Shown one piece after another: positions 41,947 through 49,999 of a DNA stretch of 64,000 nt (its first letter is position 1; each line of letters begins with the position of its first letter). The notes beneath the pieces were generated by a model. The model had not been told where the DNA came from. It did not search any database and was given only the letters and a program-made list of their open reading frames with translations. Made by a program: the position numbers and the translations under genes. This DNA is from Haloplanus sp. CK5-1 (GTDB lineage Archaea; Halobacteriota; Halobacteria; Halobacteriales; Haloferacaceae): positions 1,178,001-1,242,000 of the forward strand of contig NZ_CP147505.1 in the NCBI RefSeq assembly GCF_037201915.1, written 5' to 3'.

Positions 41947-41993
41947 AGCGGGCGTCGGCCCCTGTCCGGCATACCGGTTTCGGTTCTCGCCGG

Positions 41994-42170
41994 TCACCCG
42001 CGGGTGACGGTCACCGTCACGGCGCCACACGCACACTCGTAAGCCCGCCGTTCGCCACCCTCGGTCCGCATCGACAGCATGAGCGCGTCCTCGCCGAGAG
42101 GACGGTCACAGCCCTCGCACGTACTGGTGAGGTTCTCGAGCATGGCTCGACCTACGGCCTCCTCCGACAT
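41994..42170 (-). CDS. Small zinc-ribbon protein
   Basis: About 58 residues with CEGC (residue about 19) and CACG (residue about 47), likely a single zinc knuckle pair, ending VTVTVTRG. The start is uncertain. ATG 42227, 42170 and 42143 are all in frame, but the TATA box (CATATAAATGG, 42226-42236) would start transcription near 42205, downstream of the first ATG. I use 42170 (MSEEAVGRAML); 42143 (MLENLTSTCEG) is close behind. The function is unknown. Confidence 0.6.
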   Translation of the reverse strand: MSEEAVGRAMLENLTSTCEGCDRPLGEDALMLSMRTEGGERRAYECACGAVTVTVTRG

Positions 42171-42192
42171 GAACCTCGGCCATCCCCGAAGT

Positions 42193-42210
42193 GAAACTGA
42201 AACTGAAACT
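42193..42210. repeat. Three tandem GAAACT hexamers
   Basis: GAAACT occurs three times head to tail at 42193-42198, 42199-42204 and 42205-42210, in the leader of the small zinc-ribbon gene (read as AGTTTC repeats in its mRNA). It is too short to be a CRISPR array or a mobile element. A role as a protein-binding site or slippage tract is possible. Confidence 0.55.
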
Positions 42211-42227
42211 CCTTCCGACGCATCCAT

Positions 42228-42470
42228 TTATATGCCGGCGAGAATGGTGTCACACCTTCACACGGCAGGTACACGGTGTCTTGGTACGCGTTTTCAGGGG
42301 GTCCGCCCACCGAAGTATTTATGTGTGAATCCGCCGTAGGTGGTAGTACCAACGCGCCTCCGGCGTATTGGCGGCATCGCACGCAGAATGATCGGGAATT
42401 CTTATCCACGGCAGACTGCGCGACGGCGAGCCACACCTACGTCCGGAGCGATGGTATCGAGGTTTCAACA
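42228..42470. promoter_or_regulatory. Divergent promoter region before the coiled-coil gene
   Basis: A 243-base gap with lower G+C than its flanks. Leftward TATA: CATATAAATGG at 42226-42236. Rightward TATA candidate: AAGTATTTATGTG (42313-42325), which would leave a leader of roughly 125 bases before ATG 42471. A second AT-rich spot, AATTCTTATCC (42399-42409), lies closer. No gene or hairpin is convincing. Confidence 0.45.
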
Positions 42471-43394
42471 ATGGTAACAACAGAAGAAGTACTCGACGAA
42501 TTCGACGTCGACGCGCTCGACGAGGCGGACAACGTCGAACTCACGGACGACCAGCTCGAAAACGACTCGAAGGGACAGCTCATCAAACTCGCCGGACAGC
42601 TCCGGGACCGACGCAACGAACTCAACCAGATGGCGTCGGAGCGCGCCTCCAAGCGCGACGACCTGAACGCGAAGACACGGGAGAAGGTCGACGAAGCACA
42701 GGAGCACCGCGAGCAGCGCGACGAGCTCAACGAGCAGGTCCAGGAACACAAGGAGAGCCGCAACGAGCTCAACGCGGAGGCAAACGAGCTGTTCGACCAG
42801 GTCGAGGAGCTGAAACAGGACCTCGAACTCGGTGACGGCAAGGATCTCGAGGAGCTCGAAGAGGAGATCGAGGAACTCGAGTTCCGCCAGCAGACCGAAG
42901 TCCTGAGCACCGAGGACGAGCGCGAACTCATCGAGAAGATTGAGGACAAGCGCGAGGAGTACCAGCAGCGCAAGGAGAAACTCGACGACGCCAGTGAACT
43001 CGACGAACTCGTCGAGGAGGCCGAGGAAGTCCGCTCCGAGGCGTCCCAGCACCACCAGAAGGTGACGGAACTCGCGGACGAGGCCCAGGAGCACCACAAC
43101 CAGATGATCGAGGCCTACCGCGAGGCCGACGAGATCCGCGACAAGGCCGACGAGATGCACGACCTCTTCGTCGAGGCACAGGAGGCGGCCGACCGCCACC
43201 ACGAGGACTTCGTCCGCGTGCAGAAGCGCCTGCGCGAACTCGACAAGGAGGAAGAACAGGAACAGCAGGACGAGCGCGAGGCCGAACGCGAGGCCGCCAA
43301 GGAGGAGGCCGAGGAAATCTACCAGAAGTTCAAGGAAGGCGAGACCCTCGACACCGAGGACCTGATGAAGCTCCAGAAGACGGGGCTCCTGTAG
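42471..43394 (+). CDS. Coiled-coil protein, haloarchaeal
   Basis: A 307-residue almost fully helical protein with long heptad stretches rich in Glu, Gln, Lys and Arg (ELNQMASERASKRDDLNAKT, then EEEIEELEFRQQTEVL, then EAEREAAKEEAEEIYQKF). It has no membrane segment. Archaeal homologues are often mis-named phosphoserine phosphatase. The C-terminal GETLDTEDLMKLQKTGLL is a conserved end seen in the family. The role is unknown, perhaps structural or RNA/ribosome linked. Start ATG 42471 (MVTTEEVLDEF). A T-run follows at 43422-43427. Confidence 0.8.
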   Translation: MVTTEEVLDEFDVDALDEADNVELTDDQLENDSKGQLIKLAGQLRDRRNELNQMASERASKRDDLNAKTREKVDEAQEHREQRDELNEQVQEHKESRNELNAEANELFDQVEELKQDLELGDGKDLEELEEEIEELEFRQQTEVLSTEDERELIEKIEDKREEYQQRKEKLDDASELDELVEEAEEVRSEASQHHQKVTELADEAQEHHNQMIEAYREADEIRDKADEMHDLFVEAQEAADRHHEDFVRVQKRLRELDKEEEQEQQDEREAEREAAKEEAEEIYQKFKEGETLDTEDLMKLQKTGLL

Positions 43395-43466
43395 ACCGGT
43401 CACGCCGACGCGACGTGCGTGTTTTTTATACTGATCCGCCCCCAGCCCTGGGTATGGTGACTCAGT

Positions 43467-44465
43467 GTGAGTGACGGCGACGACGTCGGCCGACTCCTGA
43501 TCGTCCTCGGGGGCGTCTTGGTCTCGGCCGTCCTCGGCGCCGTGTTCTTCCTCGTCGTTCCCGGATCGCTCGCGGATCTCCTCGGAGTAGTGTTGACGCT
43601 CTCCGTCGTCGTCCTCGGCGCACGCGGTGCGAGTCGTCTCGCGGACTCGATGTTCCCCGACTACAACGCCGCCGAAGTGGCGGTCGAGGGGCCGATCACC
43701 CGTGACGGCTCGACGCCCGGCCCGCTTCCCGGATCGATGGGCGCCACCGCCGACGACGTCGTCGAACGGATCGAACGCGCCGACGAGGACGAGGCCGCCG
43801 ACGCGTTGCTGGTGAAACTCGACACGCCCGGCGGGGCGGTCGTCCCGAGCGACGACATCCGCCGCGCGGCCGCCGACTTCGACGGTCCGACCGTCGCCTA
43901 CGCTACCGACGTCTGTGCGAGCGGGGGTTACTGGATCGCGAGTGGCTGTGACGAACTCTGGGCCCGACGCGGGAGCATCGTCGGCAGCATCGGCGTCATC
44001 GGCTCGCGGGTGAACGTCTCCGAACTGGCCGACGAACTCGGGGTTTCGTACGAGCGCTTCGCGGCCGGGAAGTACAAGGACGCCGGCACTCCGCTGAAGG
44101 AACTCTCCGCGGACGAACGGGAGTACCTCCAGGGCCTGATTGACGGCTTCTACGACGACTTCGTCGAACGGGTCGCCGAGGGCCGCGGGATGGACCCCGA
44201 GGCGATCCGGGACACCGAGGCGCGCGTCTACCTCGGCGAGGACGCCCACGAACTCGGTTTGGTCGACGACATCGGCGACCGGGACGGCGTCGAGGACCGC
44301 GTCGGTGACCTCCTCGACGCGGAGGTGTCGGTCCGCGAGTTCGAACCCGAACGGGGGCTCGCCGACCGTCTCCGCGGCGGTGTGGCCGCCGTCGCCTACG
44401 CCTTCGGGGCCGGCGTCGCTGGCGTCGTCGGCGACGACGAACGCGGCTTCCGTCTCCGGTTTTGA
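43467..44465 (+). CDS. sppA: Signal peptide peptidase SppA-type (S49) serine protease
   Basis: A 332-residue membrane protease. Two N-terminal helices (VGRLLIVLGGVLVSAVLGAV; LLGVVLTLSVVVLGA) anchor it; the catalytic domain follows. The Ser nucleophile is in DVCASGGYWIASG and the general-base Lys in RFAAGKYKDAGTPLKELS, the Ser/Lys dyad of archaeal SppA. It degrades leftover signal peptides or membrane proteins. GTG 43467 is the only start fitting the TATA (TTTTTTATA, 43422-43430). It is followed by DUF373 after 44 bases. Confidence 0.88.
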   Translation: MSDGDDVGRLLIVLGGVLVSAVLGAVFFLVVPGSLADLLGVVLTLSVVVLGARGASRLADSMFPDYNAAEVAVEGPITRDGSTPGPLPGSMGATADDVVERIERADEDEAADALLVKLDTPGGAVVPSDDIRRAAADFDGPTVAYATDVCASGGYWIASGCDELWARRGSIVGSIGVIGSRVNVSELADELGVSYERFAAGKYKDAGTPLKELSADEREYLQGLIDGFYDDFVERVAEGRGMDPEAIRDTEARVYLGEDAHELGLVDDIGDRDGVEDRVGDLLDAEVSVREFEPERGLADRLRGGVAAVAYAFGAGVAGVVGDDERGFRLRF

Positions 44466-44509
44466 AGCTCGGCGGGGGATATTTATTCCCGTGGATAGTT
44501 TTCTCGACC

Positions 44510-45643
44510 GTGACGACGCTCGTCCTGTGTGTCGACCGCGCCAACGACATCGGGCGGACGACCGGGGTGTCGATGCCCGTCGACGGCTGGGACGCGGTCC
44601 AGTCGCTGGCGACGGAAGTCGGATTGGCCGACCCCGAGGACTCGACGGTCAACTGCCTCCTCGAAGCGCTTCGCGTCACGCGTGACCTCCGGAACGACGG
44701 CGAGGAGGCGACCGTCGCCGCCGTCTCCGGCTCCGGCGACACCGCCGTCGATGCCGACCGGTCGGTCGCCGCACAGATCGACCAACTGCTGGACCGCCAC
44801 GACCCCGCGTCGGCGATCATCGTCACCGACAGCGCCGACGACGAGCGACTGATTCCGGTCGTCGAGAGCCGCCTCCCCGTCGACTCCGTCGACCGGATCG
44901 TCGTCAGACAGGCACGAGATATCGAGTCGACGTACTACCTCCTCAAGCAGTTCCTCGCCGACGAACAACTCCGGTCGACGGTACTGGTCCCGCTCGGCGT
45001 CGGCCTCCTGCTCCTGCCCGTGTTGCTCGTCCGCTTCTCGGTCGGTGTGGCGCTCGCCGGCCTCGCCTCCCTGCTCGGGGCGGCGGTGTTGTACAAGGGA
45101 CTGGCGATCGACGCCTACATCGCTCGCCTCCCCGACCAGACCCGGGACGCCCTCTACTCCGGGCAGGTGTCGGTCGTCACCTACGCAGTCGCGGCCGGGC
45201 TCGCGCTCGTCGGTGCCTTTCTCGGTGCGCTCGCCGTCTCCCCCGTCTCGGACGGAGTCGTTCTGGTACCGGTCATGCTGTTTCTCTACAGTAGCATCCC
45301 GTGGCTGGCGCTGGCGGCGCTGACCGCGAGCGCCGGGCGACTCCTCGACGAACTCATCGACACCGACCGCATCCCACGGCCCTACCTGAACCTGCCCTTC
45401 GGCGTCGTCGCCCTCGGCCTGGTCGTCCGTGGGTTCGCGGGCTACTTCCTCGAACGGGAGTCGGTGCTCGCTCACCTGCGCGTGGCCGGCGTCACCGTCC
45501 TCCCCACGCATCGCCTCGCCCTCTTCGTCGTCTCGGCCATTGTCGTCTCCCTCGTCGGCGTTCGCGTCGGCGCGCACCTCGCCGACGAGGGGAAAGGGAC
45601 GGGCGATCCGGACCCCGACCCCGAGACGGTCGAGCGGTCGTAG
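44510..45643 (+). CDS. DUF373 family membrane protein
   Basis: A 377-residue protein. The N-terminal 140 residues are a soluble alpha/beta domain (TLVLCVDRANDIGRTTGV, then AIIVTDSADDERLIPVVESR). About seven transmembrane helices follow (LVPLGVGLLLLPVLLVRFSV to LALFVVSAIVVSLVGVRVGA). DUF373 is archaea-wide and of unknown function. TATA (GATATTTATT, 44478-44487) lies 23-32 bases before GTG 44510, supporting the leaderless start. Confidence 0.87.
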   Translation: MTTLVLCVDRANDIGRTTGVSMPVDGWDAVQSLATEVGLADPEDSTVNCLLEALRVTRDLRNDGEEATVAAVSGSGDTAVDADRSVAAQIDQLLDRHDPASAIIVTDSADDERLIPVVESRLPVDSVDRIVVRQARDIESTYYLLKQFLADEQLRSTVLVPLGVGLLLLPVLLVRFSVGVALAGLASLLGAAVLYKGLAIDAYIARLPDQTRDALYSGQVSVVTYAVAAGLALVGAFLGALAVSPVSDGVVLVPVMLFLYSSIPWLALAALTASAGRLLDELIDTDRIPRPYLNLPFGVVALGLVVRGFAGYFLERESVLAHLRVAGVTVLPTHRLALFVVSAIVVSLVGVRVGAHLADEGKGTGDPDPDPETVERS

Positions 45644-46468
45644 TTACCAGGGTGCGAAGTCGGGGTCGATCCGCCGCTCGCGACGCTCGATGCCGTCGAT
45701 GCGTTCAACGTCCTCGTCGTCGAGGTCGAGCGACAGCGAGGCCCAGTTGTCGCGGATGTGGCCCTCGGTCGTCGCCTTCGGGATGGCGGTGACGCCCTTC
45801 TCGCGGAGCCACGCGAGCGACACCTGTGCCTCGCTGACGCCGTGTCTCTCCGCGACCGCCTGGATCTCCGGCACGTCGAACACCTCGCCACGGGCCAGCG
45901 GCGAGTACGCAACCACTTCGACGTCGTGAGCGGCACAGTGTGCTCGGAGTTCTTCCTGTGGGAGCAGGGGGTGACACTCGATCTGGTTGGCGAAGATCGG
46001 TGCGTCCGTCAGTTCGACCGCCTCGGTCACTCCCTCGGGCTGGAAGTTGCTGATCCCGATCCGGTCGATCCGCCCCGACTCGTGGAGTTCCTCGAACGCC
46101 CCGAGCGTTTCCTCGGGGTCGTACGCCCCGGCGGGCCAGTGGACGTACAGCAGGTCGACGTAGTCGACGCCGAGTTTGTCGAGGCTCTCTTCGGTCGAGG
46201 ACAACACGTCGTCGGCCGCGAGTTGGTCGATCCACACCTTCGTCGCGAGAAACACGTCGTCGCGTGGCACGTCGGCCCGCGCGATGCCGTCGCCGACGTG
46301 TTCCTCGTTGTCGTACGCCTGTGCCGTGTCGACGTGTCGATACCCCATCTCCAAGGCGGTTGCGACCGCCGCTGCGCAGTCCTCGGGATCCGTGTTCTGC
46401 CAGGTTCCGAGTCCCAGTACCGGCATTTCGGTCGTCGTCGATCCGTCGCTGTTCGGGGGAGTGGACAT
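45644..46468 (-). CDS. Aldo/keto reductase
   Basis: A 274-residue (beta/alpha)8 NADPH-dependent reductase. The catalytic tetrad is visible: Asp and Tyr in YRHVDTAQAYDNE (residues 44-56), Lys in FLATKVWID and His in LLYVHWPAG. The cofactor region ISNFQPEGV and IPKATTEGHIRDN are present. The substrate is unknown, possibly sugar or methylglyoxal reduction. The stop (TAA 45644-45646) lies just beyond the convergent DUF373 stop (45643). Confidence 0.9.
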   Translation of the reverse strand: MSTPPNSDGSTTTEMPVLGLGTWQNTDPEDCAAAVATALEMGYRHVDTAQAYDNEEHVGDGIARADVPRDDVFLATKVWIDQLAADDVLSSTEESLDKLGVDYVDLLYVHWPAGAYDPEETLGAFEELHESGRIDRIGISNFQPEGVTEAVELTDAPIFANQIECHPLLPQEELRAHCAAHDVEVVAYSPLARGEVFDVPEIQAVAERHGVSEAQVSLAWLREKGVTAIPKATTEGHIRDNWASLSLDLDDEDVERIDGIERRERRIDPDFAPW

Positions 46469-46534
46469 ACACGTTCGAGGGCCGAGACGCCGAAAGGGGT
46501 TGTGGAAGGACCGGTTCGTGCCGCTATCTCGCAG

Positions 46535-47770
46535 TCACTCGCCCAGCCGTTCCTTGGCGAACCGCCCGAGGAGCGGCATGTCCCGCAGGTGGACCAGTCG
46601 CAACATCGCCCGGACGTTGCCCGCGTTGGCTTTCGCGAGGGTGTCACTGTCCGTGGCGTTGAGGTCCGACATCAGGGTGTCGTACCGGTCGTTGGGGGCG
46701 AGATAGAGAAGTTCCGTCATCAGCAGTCGTTCGCGCATCCGTGGGGCGACCTCGCTGTGCCAGAGTTTGCTGTACACCGACATCGCCTCCGCGGAGGTGT
46801 CGGGGTCGTCGTGAGCGAAACAGCGGTCGGCGGTGATGGCGGCCATTCGACCGGATTTCATCCCCTTGTGGATCCCCTCGCCCCACAGCGGATCGATCGT
46901 CGGGACGGTGTCGCCGATGGCCATGAACCCGTCCGTACAGAGCTGTCTGGGCATCTGGATGTGGGCCGAGCCGCGGTGTTGCTGTTTCTCGGCGATGCGC
47001 TCGGCGTCGGCGAAGCGCGGATCGGTTTCGAGCCAGTGGTGGAGGTAGTCGTCGATGCCCGCGTCGTCGCGGCCGTAGCGTTCGTGGCTCTCGTTTTGGA
47101 TGTAACAGAGACCGACCTTCGCGGTGTCGCCGCCGGTGTGGAAGATCCAGGAGTAGCCGCCGGGGGCGTACTCGTGATCCAGCCGGAGCATCATCGTGTC
47201 GGTCAGGTCGGCGTACTCCGGGTGATCGACGTCGACCCCCTCCATCTCCCACTCGACACCGATGGCCTGTTTCTCCCGGGAGAGGTCGCTCACCCCGAGT
47301 TCCTTCGCGAGGGGGGCGGCCGGCCCGGTGGCGTCGACGACGATGTCCGCGTACACTTCTTCGTCGCCCGCGTACCGGACGCCCGAAATCGTGCCGTCGT
47401 CCATGATCGGCCCGTTCACCCGGGCGTCGAATCGGTAGGTCGCACCCTCGTCGCGTCCCTCACTCACGAGCCACTGTTTGAACTCCGCGAACTCCAGAAC
47501 CGCGCCGGGTTGGTGTTGGACGTAGTGTTCGTTGGGGGATTCGAGCACCACGTCGTCGGTGTAGTTCATCACCACGTCGTCCGGCACGCCGAAAGAGGCC
47601 ATCATGGAGTGAAACGTGCCGGCAGTCGACTTGTTGCTCTGACGGGGGAACCCGTCCTCGGCTTCGGCCTCGAGGACGACGACGTCGTGCCCCCGCTGAG
47701 CGAGGTCGCGCGCACACTGGGCCCCGGCAGGCCCAGCGCCGGCGACGATCACGTCGAAACGGTCGGACAT
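46535..47770 (-). CDS. Geranylgeranyl reductase family FAD oxidoreductase
   Basis: A 411-residue flavoprotein that reduces isoprenoid double bonds, probably those of archaeal lipid chains. FAD motifs: DVIVAGAGPAGAQCARDLA at residue 5, VVDATGPAAPLAKELG and AIGDTVPTIDPLWGEGIHKG. Substrate-side marks QHQPGAVLEF and GGYSWIFHTGGDTAKVGLCY match digeranylgeranylglycerophospholipid reductase. Paralogues occur in haloarchaea, so menaquinone or carotenoid reduction is also possible. The upstream MFS gene is on the same strand, 69 bases away. Confidence 0.85.
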   Translation of the reverse strand: MSDRFDVIVAGAGPAGAQCARDLAQRGHDVVVLEAEAEDGFPRQSNKSTAGTFHSMMASFGVPDDVVMNYTDDVVLESPNEHYVQHQPGAVLEFAEFKQWLVSEGRDEGATYRFDARVNGPIMDDGTISGVRYAGDEEVYADIVVDATGPAAPLAKELGVSDLSREKQAIGVEWEMEGVDVDHPEYADLTDTMMLRLDHEYAPGGYSWIFHTGGDTAKVGLCYIQNESHERYGRDDAGIDDYLHHWLETDPRFADAERIAEKQQHRGSAHIQMPRQLCTDGFMAIGDTVPTIDPLWGEGIHKGMKSGRMAAITADRCFAHDDPDTSAEAMSVYSKLWHSEVAPRMRERLLMTELLYLAPNDRYDTLMSDLNATDSDTLAKANAGNVRAMLRLVHLRDMPLLGRFAKERLGE

Positions 47771-47839
47771 GGTTTCCGATACCGCGAGAGGCTAATCAGT
47801 CTTGCTGAACGGGGTCGGTGCCGTACCACCGGCCGGTCG

Positions 47840-49063
47840 CTACGCCCCCTCGCCGATCCGCTGGAAGACGAGTCCCCAGAGGCTCGTCGCGAGGGCGACG
47901 CCGCCGAGGAGGAGGAACGCCCCGTCGAACAGCCCGTAGTCCGCGAGGTGCCCGACCGTCGGCGGACCGATCGCGCCGAACGCGATGTATCCGGTCCGGA
48001 GGAGGCCGAATCCGCTCCCCCGAATCTCGTCGGGGAGCGATCCGACGCCCGCGGCGTTCACCGGCGGCATCCCGCCGAGCATACAACTCAACAGGAGGAC
48101 GACACCCACCAACGCTGGCAGCGTCTCGACGACCGTGAGCAGGCCGAACGCCGGGACGCTGAGCCCGAGAAACAGCCCGATAGCGACCCGGTTGCCGAAG
48201 CGGTCGGCCGTCACACCAGACAGGAACTGCAGTCCGATCGCGGCGGCGAAAAAGAGGCTGAACAGCGTCGCGGCCGTCCCCGGATCCTGCCCTTTCACCT
48301 CGATGAGGTACGTCGGCAGGAACCCCGTTACGCTCTGGTAGAGGAACATGTTGAGCGAGAGGAGGACGGTGACCGAGAGGACCCGCGGGCGCTTGACTTC
48401 CGTGGCGACGGTCGACATCGTCCTCCGGAACGACTCACCCTCGTCGTGGGCTGACGACCGCCGGGGGACTGCGATCCAGATGCCCACCGCGGCGACGACC
48501 AAGACCGGCAACAGGATCCCGAATCCCCACCGCCAGCCGAGGTAGACGCTGACGGCCCCCGCACTCGCCGGCAACACGACGTTGCCGACGTTGCCAGCCG
48601 CCTGCGACACGCTGATCGCTGTCGTCTCCATCCGCTCGTACACCGCCGAGATCACCGTGATCCGGGTGGTTCCGTAGAGTCCAGTCCCGAGGCCGAGCAG
48701 GATCGTCGCGGCGACGAACAGCGGCAGCGTCGTCGAGGCGAAGATGGCTCCGACGCCGACGACCGTGAGCAGGACGCTCCCGGTGAGCACGGATCGCTCC
48801 CCGACGACGTCGGCCAGGGCACCGCCGGGGAACTGAAAGAGCGCGTAGGTCGTCCACAGGACGCCGATGAACAGCCCCGCGGTCGCGTTGTCGACGCCGA
48901 ACTCCGCGGTCACCTGCGGGAGAAGTGCCGGATAGACGATGCGCACGCCGAGTGTCAGAAACCAGCCAAGCGAGACGAACAGGAGGACCCACCCGGAGCC
49001 GTCACGCCTGAGGTCGGTCACCACGTCGGCGACCGACGCGTAGAACCGGGACACCGTTACCAT
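47840..49063 (-). CDS. MFS transporter
   Basis: A 407-residue 12-helix permease. Loop 2-3 signature GGALADVVGERSVLTG is near residue 77 and the half-repeat SGVTADRFGNRVAIG near residue 278. Helix 5 contains PASAGAVSVYLGWRWGF. The substrate is not known. It differs from the first MFS gene of the window at 495-1664 and is not a near paralogue. ATG 49063; a TATA box is not obvious. Confidence 0.85.
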   Translation of the reverse strand: MVTVSRFYASVADVVTDLRRDGSGWVLLFVSLGWFLTLGVRIVYPALLPQVTAEFGVDNATAGLFIGVLWTTYALFQFPGGALADVVGERSVLTGSVLLTVVGVGAIFASTTLPLFVAATILLGLGTGLYGTTRITVISAVYERMETTAISVSQAAGNVGNVVLPASAGAVSVYLGWRWGFGILLPVLVVAAVGIWIAVPRRSSAHDEGESFRRTMSTVATEVKRPRVLSVTVLLSLNMFLYQSVTGFLPTYLIEVKGQDPGTAATLFSLFFAAAIGLQFLSGVTADRFGNRVAIGLFLGLSVPAFGLLTVVETLPALVGVVLLLSCMLGGMPPVNAAGVGSLPDEIRGSGFGLLRTGYIAFGAIGPPTVGHLADYGLFDGAFLLLGGVALATSLWGLVFQRIGEGA

Positions 49064-49135
49064 CGGTGGGGGATACTCCGAACCACGACTTGAGTCATTG
49101 CATCCGGAGGCGGATCGCCCCCGGACCTGGGACCC

Positions 49136-49999
49136 TCAGTAGAACTCGCGGACGAGGTCCGTCGCGTCCTCGGGCGCGCCGTCGGGGACGTCTGTCATGT
49201 CCGCGTCGACGCCGTGTCGTCGACTGTACGGCACCGAGTCCTCGTCCCGGTAGAGGACGCCCTGGTACTCCTTGCCGGGGTCGAGGATGCGCGACCGGGC
49301 GTCCTCGTAGTCGGTGGGATCGTGGTCGACGTCCGCGAGGTCGACGATGTGGTCACGGAAGTAGTCGTACGTGTCGACGTCGTTGAACGTCACACAGGGC
49401 GAGAACACGTTGACGAAGCCGAAGCCGTCGTGTTCGACAGCCTGTTTGACGATGTCGGCGTGACGCTGGGCGTCGGTCGAGAACGACTGTGCGATGAAGG
49501 TGCCGCTCGCGGCGAGTGCGAGCGCCAGTGGGTTCACCGGGGGTTGCTGTGGCCCCTCGGGTGTGGTCGACGTCTCGAAGTCCTCGCGGCTGGTCGGCGA
49601 GGCCTGGCCCTTCGTCAGCCCGTAGATGCGATTGTCCATCACGACGTAGGTCATGTCGACGTTGCGGCGGACGGCGTGGATGAAATGCCCCGCGCCGATG
49701 GAGTAGCCGTCGCCGTCGCCGCCCGCGACCATCACCTCGACGTCGGGGTTGGCGAGTTTGACGCCGGCACCGACCGGAAGCGCGCGGCCGTGGACGCCGT
49801 GGATGGCGTAGGAGCGCATGTACGTTCCGATCTTGCCCGAGCAGCCGATGCCCGCGACGACGAACGTCTCGTCGGGGCTGTTGCCGGTTTCGGCCAGCGC
49901 CTTCATCATCCCGTTCATGGTGCCGAAGTCGCCACATCCCGGACACCACGTCGGCTGTGCGTCGGATTTGAAATCGGTGAATCGAACGTTGGAACTCAT
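49136..49999 (-). CDS. korB: 2-oxoacid:ferredoxin oxidoreductase beta subunit
   Basis: A 287-residue thiamine-diphosphate subunit. TPP and cluster marks: WCPGCGDFGTMNGMMKALAE, GIGCSGKIGTYM, and the Mg/TPP motif GDGDGYSIGAGHFIHAVRRN. A cysteine in NVFSPCVTFN completes the [4Fe-4S] set. It converts 2-oxoglutarate (or pyruvate) and CoA to acyl-CoA with reduced ferredoxin. It overlaps the alpha subunit by four bases. The kor or por assignment is tentative; the gamma-alpha fused partner suits the two-subunit haloarchaeal type. Confidence 0.9.
   Translation of the reverse strand: MSSNVRFTDFKSDAQPTWCPGCGDFGTMNGMMKALAETGNSPDETFVVAGIGCSGKIGTYMRSYAIHGVHGRALPVGAGVKLANPDVEVMVAGGDGDGYSIGAGHFIHAVRRNVDMTYVVMDNRIYGLTKGQASPTSREDFETSTTPEGPQQPPVNPLALALAASGTFIAQSFSTDAQRHADIVKQAVEHDGFGFVNVFSPCVTFNDVDTYDYFRDHIVDLADVDHDPTDYEDARSRILDPGKEYQGVLYRDEDSVPYSRRHGVDADMTDVPDGAPEDATDLVREFY

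Noticed and set aside
42193-42210. Start of a CRISPR array
   Set aside because: Three hexamers without spacers; no cas gene is in the window.
45758-48454. A very long open frame (about 900 codons) on the plus strand
   Set aside because: It is antisense to the aldo/keto reductase, geranylgeranyl reductase and MFS genes, which have clear domain motifs. High-G+C codon bias opens long shadow frames on the opposite strand; the translation is Arg/Val/Asp-rich without recognisable domains.
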